Shown piece by piece: positions 57,291-64,000 of a stretch of DNA of 64,000 nt (within the stretch, counting starts at the first letter, position 1; each line of letters starts with the position of its first letter). Origin of the DNA: Escallonia rubra (Eukaryota; Streptophyta; Magnoliopsida; Escalloniales; Escalloniaceae). The DNA lies in the NCBI GenBank assembly GCA_033065855.1, contig JAVXUO010003142.1, positions 124,001 to 188,000 on the forward strand, written 5' to 3'. Made by a program: the position numbers and the translations under genes. The notes below the pieces were generated by a model. It did not search any database. It was not told the DNA's origin and was given only the letters and a program-made list of their open reading frames with translations.

Positions 57291-57689
57291 GATGCACTCT
57301 TCTACATGTATATCCTCCATGATCTGACTGTTTTCTCTCTTGGTCACACACAGTAAGTGTTCTCCATTGTAGTGTCTCTTGTATAACGTCAACTGCACAT
57401 GATGAACAGTGCTGCCCACCTACTTAAAGATACACGGTCTTTTATGGAACATCCATCAGGGTATTTACCGTCCTGGATAAGGTTTTAGACGTTAATGTAC
57501 CACTGTTTAGCTACTCTGTCTTTCTCTATGGACGCAATCATAAAGCGGTAACCTGGTCAATGTCTTTTATGTATCACAAATGGGTCGACCTCTTGTCCCT
57601 CAAGTATATCCACTATCACCACCAATGTGGCCGAGGCATCAGTAAAACTATTCTTGAGCTGGGTAGGTAACTTCGAACTGGTCTACAAT

Positions 57690-58260
57690 CTTCTCCAAAT
57701 GGGTATACTTGTAGACGCTCATTTTTAATTCTCCATATCCCCTGACTTTGGTATATAATCAGTGCTCAATCTCCATATATTGTAATCTCTATAACTCCTA
57801 GGCTTAGAGCCATCTCTAAACCAATGACGTAAGCTTCGTGCTCTGTGGTGTTGTTAGCATCGTTGAAAGTCAACTTGATGGCTACGGGTGAATGAGCTCC
57901 ATTTGGAGAGATTAACAATATTCCTACTCGAAATCCCTTGCTATTCGCTACTCCATCAAAGTATAACTGCCACCTCATTTATGATTCAATGACACAAACA
58001 CCTTCATCGGGGAATTTGGCATCCCATCTGCTTGTATCCTATGTCTGACTATCAGGTAACAAGTCGGCTATGGCCTTTCCCTTGATGGCCCTTTGGGTGA
58101 CATATGTAATGTCGAATTCAAAAAATAACAAAAGCCACTTGGATGTGCGGTTGGATAGGATTGGTTTCTCAAATAGGTACTTTATGGTATCTATCCTGGC
58201 CAATAATCTGATTAGGTAAGCCAAAACATAACGTCTCAATCTCTATGTTGCCTAAACCAG
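57690..58260 (-). pseudogene. RNase H domains of Tat-type element B
   Basis: Second RNase H: RWQLYFDGVANSKGFRVGIL and NNTTEHEAYVIGLEMALSLG (57,978-57,766). First RNase H tail: DTIKYLFEKPILSNRTSKWL (58,239-58,039). Dual RNase H again marks the Tat lineage. Confidence 0.85.
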
Positions 58261-58599
58261 ATATACCCATGTCTTTTCCAAAGCTAAATAATTCACCTCT
58301 CCTTGGATCAATTTCTTGCTGACATGGTAAATAGCTCGTTCAACCAAGGGATTATTTAAATGTTATGCTAACATGGCTCAGGCTGTGGTGTCGGTTATGG
58401 TTAGGTATATCAATAAAGGACTACTGAGTATCGGAAGGCGCAGGACTGGGAGGTTGCTGAGGTAGTGTTTGATCTTGTCAAAGGCTTCTTGGTATAAGGG
58501 TTTCCACTCTTTAATTGAATCCTTCTTCAAAAACTTAAATATGGGCTCACAAATCATGGTCAGTTGGCATATAAGACGACTAATGTACTAGACCTTGCC

Positions 58600-59200
58600 T
58601 AAAAACTATTGGATTTCGTTCTTGCTCCTAGGTGGGGGCATTTCAACTATGGCTTTGATTTTAGCTGGGTCAACCTCTATACCCCGTTTGCTAACCATAA
58701 ATCCTAGCAATTTTTTGGATGTAACCCTGAACACACACTTCTGTCTCAAAATGTTTTCTCAGGACTGTGCAATGATCTTCACGCTTTCTAAGCTTGATGA
58801 TCATATCATCTACGTACACTTTTACCTCATTGTGAGTCATACCATGAAAAAAAGGTAGTAGTGGCTCGCTGGTACGTAGCCCCGACATTCTTCAATCCTA
58901 AAGGTATCACTATGTAACAAAAGGTACCCCAGGGAGTGGTGAAAGCTGTTATCTCCTGATCCTCAGGAGCCATCTTTATCTGATTCCACCCTGTAAAATA
59001 ATCTACGTAAGAAACTAGCTCATGCTCTTCAGTGTGGTCTGAGATCATATCTATGATGGACAAGGGAAATTGATCCTTAGTATAAGCTCAGTTAAGGTCT
59101 CAGTAGTCAGTGCACATCCAGACCTGGCCAGTTGGTTTGGGGACAAGTACGATGTTGGCTAGCCAGTAAGGGATTCGATCACCCGTATAAATCTGATGTG
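58600..59200 (-). pseudogene. Reverse transcriptase of Tat-type element B
   Basis: HELVSYVDYFTGWNQIKMAP, TPWGTFCYIVIPLGLKNVGA and VKVYVDDMIIKLRKREDH mark the palm, with the YVDD catalytic motif near 58,805-58,820. Confidence 0.88.
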
Positions 59201-59499
59201 GAGTAACTTCATAACCTCCTCCTTAACCTTAAGGGACCACTCCGGTCTCAATTTATAGAGCTTCTGTTTGACAAGTTTGGCTTCGGAGCAGGGTATGTAG
59301 GTGATGTTCTATGATCAATGTGTCTATACCAGGCATGTCACTAATTTCCTTAGGAGTGCAGTGATGTCCTCCCTTTCTCTCTCATCTAGGCTAGCCCCTA
59401 TTTTGATTTCTTTTACATTTTCGGGCGTACCTATGTTAACTTTGTTTGTTTCTTCCATCATTGGCTTGACTCAACTAAATTCTCAATTTTTTATTTCTT

Positions 59500-61080
59500 T
59501 CATCATTTGTTTTAAATATGTTTCTCTTTTGCGTCCATTAGTTGTGACTCATCATTAATCATGTTGATTAATTCATCATAACCTAGATCAGCAACTAAGG
59601 AATAATCAAAATCCACCATCACATTATCAATCAAAAAGTCAGGGAGAACATAATAAGTGAGCAAATCCAAATTGTCTAGAGTGACATAAGCATTCAGGTC
59701 TTCCGGCTCGGGAATAGCTTTGGCAGCAGGATGACCTTTGGTAATCTCTCCTATAGTCAGCAGCCCGTACTCGATTATCCAATTCCGTGCATAGCCCCGT
59801 GCTGGAGTGATTAGGCTTCCTGGGTTCATAATCTGGTCCTTCATTTCATGGATAAGCACCATGATATGCATATTGTTAAAGCATGATGTAATTCCCTCAA
59901 GCTTCATGAAATCTCATCCACTCAAAAACATCTTCCGTACTTGGTTCACTAAGGATAGGCATTTCCTCGTCTTCCAATCATTCACAGTCATAGAAGATTT
60001 CCCATCCTTTTATCAATTTTCCTATTCCACACTGTAGACAGGCTCTGGAAATCCATAGTAAGGTTCGTTCTTTCTTTCCTTAACAAAACATCCATTCAGG
60101 GTGGGGGACCTTAGTCATACCTTTAAAGTTCATGCCATGTCTGCTTTCTTTGTCCTTCTTGTCCTAGACCACCTTTCTAATGGCTTCCTTCTTCCCCTTC
60201 TTGGTGGGCTTGTACCCTGAACCAACCTGATTTTATTCTTAAGAACTGGAAAATTGGGAAGTCCTTGGCAATTCCGGCCCAAACCCTTTTGGAAAAATTA
60301 GTGGAGCTTTTGCAACATAGGGAGCACTATTGTGCTACTATAAGGGACAAAGGTGAGGATGTTTTTCACGAGACAGACTTCCTCTTACTCCAGACCTTTT
60401 ACTCGATTATCAATTCCGAATCCATTAGGCGGAACATCCAACAAGTCATGTGGCACTGTAACACTATCTTTATCTTTTTCCACCTGTCTGATTTGAGGTA
60501 GCTACGATCACCCATGATTGTAAAGACAACTTTACCCAACACAAACTTAACATTATGGTGTAATGTAGAAGGATTGTACCTACATAATGTATCCACAGCC
60601 TTCCTAGCTGAAGATTAAACGCAGCAAATATATTCGACACTTAAAACTCAACTTTAAAAGTGGTAGTTCCAATAGTCATAGGGAGTTTGACAGTACCTTC
60701 ATCTCTCTCCATGTATTGTCATAGGCTCGGCGACTTGGTTAGAACGGGTAAATTCTGAGGGGTCAATGCTGATGGCTTAAACAATACACGGGGGGGGGGG
60801 GGGGGCAGACATTCAATGCAAAATCATTGTCTATGAGGATTAAGAGAACCCCACATTATGATATGGAACGGTCATTGTGGCTGGGTCTTGATTTAGGCAG
60901 ATCTAATTTTGAAAAGGGGAGGACATTCCCACAATGGATAGCCCCTAGCACTTGGGATAAGTCTTTGGGCTAGGTCTAAATAGGTATCTAAGGCTTGTTG
61001 AGTAGTTTGACCAGGGCTTGTCGGTGGGAGTATAAAGCAAATAGTAACCCCTAAATAGAGATGTTGGCCTGGGTTTTCTC
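59500..61080 (-). pseudogene. Protease and linker region of Tat-type element B
   Basis: Short blocks such as HNVKFVLGKVVFTIMGDRS (about 60,560-60,500) resemble the protease region of Tat polyproteins. The 131-codon frame at 59,512-59,907 is an Asp/Glu-rich linker. A run of 16 G lies at 60,790-60,805. Broken. Confidence 0.6.
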
Positions 61081-61099
61081 CAACTATCTCAAAGCTTCA

Positions 61100-62510
61100 T
61101 CGTCGGGAAAACTCAGCCCAATTTGGTTAGGTGGGATACCTCAGCATTGAGGTTGAACATAAATCCCGTCTCTTCATCATATTCCTCGTCAGTAAAGGTC
61201 TCACATTCCATCAACTTTTCCCATGTAATAACATCACAAAACTGTGGCAGAGAATCACATACTGAAACTGGCTGAACATACTGACTGGCGGGAGTGATAA
61301 GGGTGGTCTGATCCATCAATGGCCAGCCATGATCGATAAGTTAACCCCATGCGGTGGTAAGGGTTCTTTCAGGATATTAGGCTTGGCGGGAGGAAAAACT
61401 TCGCCTTTGTCGATGAGATCTTGGATGGCATGCCTAAGCGTTATGCATCTTTTTTTAGGGTATCCCATCCTTTGATGATAAGCACAGAAAGCCTAAATGT
61501 CATACCCTCCCGGTATCACTGCTGGCATGAGGGTGGGCGGTAGCATAGGTATCATGCCCCTCTTAAAAAATGGTTCAAATACTTTGGGCAACGACGTACT
61601 CAACGTCATGTACTTCCTTCTAGGCTCTGTAGTGGCTTCCCATGACATTATCAGGGCGCTTGCACATTGTTGACATTATTGACTGTGGCTGGTTTCAGCT
61701 GTACATTAGAGCTCCTCGTACCTGCTCGATATACTCCTAGCCTCGACGCACAGGAAATGGTTCCCTTATTGATGGCATCTTCGATCTGTATGACGGATCC
61801 CATTAATGCCTTGAATGAAGTGTGGCAGTGACCAAAGATATAGTCATGGTATACGAGGAGCAGATTGCTCTTGACTATGTTCACCAGTTCCTCTTCCGTA
61901 GGGCGGTTCACTTTCTGAGTGGCCTGGTTTTTCCATCTTATGACAAAAATGAACACTGACTTCCTGTTCAGTGGTTTTTAGGTCTCATTGGATAATGTCC
62001 AAGTCGGCATTGTACTGGTACTCGTTCTCAAACTCTCTGACTATTTCTCCCAAGTTCGGACTCAGGCTTCGTCCAAAGTGAGCAGCCAACGAGAGGTAGC
62101 TTCCGTGAGGATATGGTAGAAAAACTGTATCAACTGGTTCGGGTTCACTCCATAGGACGTTGTGCATGCATTTACATCTTGATGTGGATCTTAAGGTCTG
62201 TGTCCCATCTTGGAGACAATCGGTCTTCGATATTCATGGTCAAGGCGTTGAGGTCTAATGGTTCATTGGCTCTCCTCATTTGGGCGATTTGAGATTCGAG
62301 TACAGCCAGTTTATCTTTCCACTCTGGAACTGCATGTTTCATTTCTTCATCCTTGTATTTACATTGCCAATAGAAATCGGGACCCTTCTTCTTGTCATAA
62401 TTTTTCTCCATCCTTGTCTCATCCTCTTGTTTTTTCCTACCCTTTCTCTTGAGGTGGTTTATTTCTTCAGCCGCTTGGGATTGCTGATCTGCTAAGGTCA
62501 CGAAACTGAT
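61100..62510 (-). pseudogene. Gag region of Tat-type element B
   Basis: Blocks include EEELVNIVKSNLLLVYHDYI (about 61,890-61,830) and a Lys/Glu-rich N-terminal helical region with DQQSQAAEEINHLKRKGRKK (62,490-62,430). Order and composition fit a gag lying just after the leader. Broken. Confidence 0.7.
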
Positions 62511-62779
62511 CTGAATTTTTTTTATAGTTCACTAATAATACAGACCAAATCTACTATCTGTGGTAATTCTTCGACCATTGGGGTTCGTGTGAGCTTCCCG
62601 GATGAGTCACGATATTAACCATGCTTAGCCTTAATTGTATAGAGAAAATTTTCAAAAAAATTATCTCACAGACCACATAGATCGAGCTGACTGGCTTATA
62701 CCCTATGGGAAAGAGGAAGGTAGGTCTGGTCAACGGGGTATTATTTTTTTTTTTTTGGATTTTTAGAAGTATAAGGATT

Positions 62780-63245
62780 GAACTGACTAACTGTTTGGTT
62801 ATCCGGAGTGAAGAACCAGTCGGTTGTTCAGTCTGGTTAGGTTTTATTTATGGAAAATATTTAGGCATACGATAGGTTATGACTAACCGTCAATTATCCG
62901 GGTGGATGAACCAACGGGTTAGTCAGTGAGGTTAGGGTTTTGCTCTGGTAATTTTTATGGGAGAGGATATGTTCAGACTAACCTTTGGGTTATCCGGGTT
63001 GATGACCCGACCGGTTGATTAGTGGGGTTAGGGTTTTGCTATGGGAACTTTTTATGGGAGAGGACAAATTCTGACTAACCATTCGATCAATCGGGTGGAT
63101 GAACCGGCCGGTTTGTCAATGAGGTTTTGGTGTGATATAAGCCAGCCAGTTTTAAATTTTTGCAAGTAATTCACTTATTGACTAACCGTTCGGTTAGGAC
63201 GTGATAAACCAATCGGTTAGTCAGAGTCCTCCCTCATTTGTGAGA
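62780..63245. repeat. About 95-bp tandem repeats in the leader of element B, 4-5 copies
   Basis: GACTAAC starts repeat units at 62,785, 62,881, 62,976, 63,073 and 63,180. The middle copies share GGTTATCCGGGT(T/G)GATGA and GGTTAGGGTTTTGCT. Confidence 0.88.
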
Positions 63246-63742
63246 TTACCAATTAGCTTGTAGAGTATTGGTCGGTTTCCTTACCAATATGCTATGGGCC
63301 AAAACAGGAGGTCTCCCAAAGAAGGGTAAACTACTAAATGGTCTGGGTGTGTGGTTTCTCTCTCAACATCAGTGCAAAGGTCACTCCTCCGACTCGACTG
63401 TACCATATACCTCCCGTCCGTAACTCAGGTAGTTAATAATAGGCGATCACCAGTACGTGTACAACACGTTTAATATACGAAGAAACCAAGAGGCCTCTTT
63501 AGTACGAGGCCGTGGAGCTGAGGGTACAATGGAAAGATCGCTTCATAACCAAGAGGTTCAAAGGCTTCAACCACTACCCTCAAATTGGTGGGTTAGAGAC
63601 AGACATGCGCGTGTATGAGGAATGAAGTAAGAGCACAAATACCACAATTATATCACATTGAACATGTTATACAACATTATAAAAATACAACAATGCCAAA
63701 ATCAATAGAGAAATTTTCAATTGTAGTCCTCTTATTTTTAAG

Positions 63743-63760
63743 TCCCCAGCAGAGTTGCCA
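63743..63760 (-). promoter_or_regulatory. Primer-binding site of Tat-type element B
   Basis: On the minus strand TGGCAACTCTGCTGGGGA, directly followed by the LTR. Two changes from the site of element A. Confidence 0.82.
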
Positions 63761-63761
63761 C

Positions 63762-64000
63762 TGTAGTAAACCGCCTCAGAAAAATTCTCGAAAGGATTTT
63801 AAGAGTCGCCATCTTATTTAATTTAAAATAGGGAAAATAGAAAAAAAATCAGGAAATGACTTTAAAATGTCGAAAGGACAACTAATCTATCGAAAACAGG
63901 AAGATGGGTTCGGGAACTAAGTTATGTAGCAGGAAGGTGTTAGGCACCCACCACACCCTTTCGGTCCCTATTTCATTTCTATTTGATTGTTGTCCTTTTA
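63762..64000 (-). repeat. 5' LTR of Tat-type element B, partial
   Basis: Begins TGTAGTAAACCGCC. It contains TTTTAAGAGTCGCCATCTTA and GAAGGTGTTAGGCACCC, phrases characteristic of plant Tat/Ogre-type LTRs. Truncated by the window edge. Confidence 0.8.

Larger units (their letters stand above)
56631..64000 (-). mobile_element. Older Tat-type Ty3/gypsy element B, running off the right edge
   Basis: Minus-strand parts from right to left: LTR start (63,762 on), primer-binding site (63,743-63,760), a leader with tandem repeats, gag, protease, reverse transcriptase, RNase H, second RNase H and integrase. The integrase is cut at 56,631 by insertion of element A. Coding regions are broken in many places. 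The other side of the insertion was not recognised left of 41.66 kb. Confidence 0.85.

Overview
This window is nuclear DNA from a flowering plant. The evidence is host exons with GT-AG introns and a composition dominated by plant transposon families: Ty1/copia, Ty3/gypsy chromovirus and Tat-type elements, Stowaway, Harbinger, hAT and Mutator-like DNA elements, and a LINE. Species cannot be read from the sequence. No rRNA, tRNA, CRISPR array or bacterial operon is seen. Most open frames are pieces of mobile elements; intact host coding sequence is scarce.

Left part (1-22 kb). An unrecognised degraded minus-strand coding region sits at the left edge. A decayed Ty1/copia element follows (about 3.55-11.66 kb) and has been invaded several times, including by an 871-bp element with a 9-bp target duplication and by a Stowaway MITE in its 3' LTR. 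A minus-strand Ty3/gypsy remnant carrying a Harbinger-type MITE comes next (12.1-15.5 kb). The last four exons of a real host gene lie on the plus strand at 15,703-21,938. Its large 5.5-kb intron holds a non-autonomous hAT element and a 1,451-bp Pack-MULE carrying part of a class 3 lipase gene.

Middle part (22-41 kb). A LINE 3' fragment is followed by a second gene-carrying long-TIR element (25,549-26,866). This one is embedded in a TA microsatellite and carries a piece of a DENND6-like gene. Beyond it are a Ty3/gypsy remnant, a young nearly whole chromovirus (31,781-37,856) inserted into a TG-rich minisatellite, and a small inverted pair of related host-like exons near 39.7 and 40.2 kb.

Right part (41-64 kb). 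A roughly 15-kb Tat-type Ty3/gypsy element lies on the minus strand. It carries an antisense plant-mobile-domain ORF between pol and its 3' end, and a 2.8-kb LTR built partly of two different minisatellites. It is inserted into the integrase region of a second, older Tat-type element that runs to the right edge and has about 95-bp repeats in its leader.

The strongest candidates for something undescribed are the two gene-fragment-carrying DNA elements (the second with a palindromic repeat motif), the antisense mobile-domain ORF with its purine tract, the minisatellite-built LTR, and the inverted exon pair. All family assignments come from reading motifs by eye; no database search was run.
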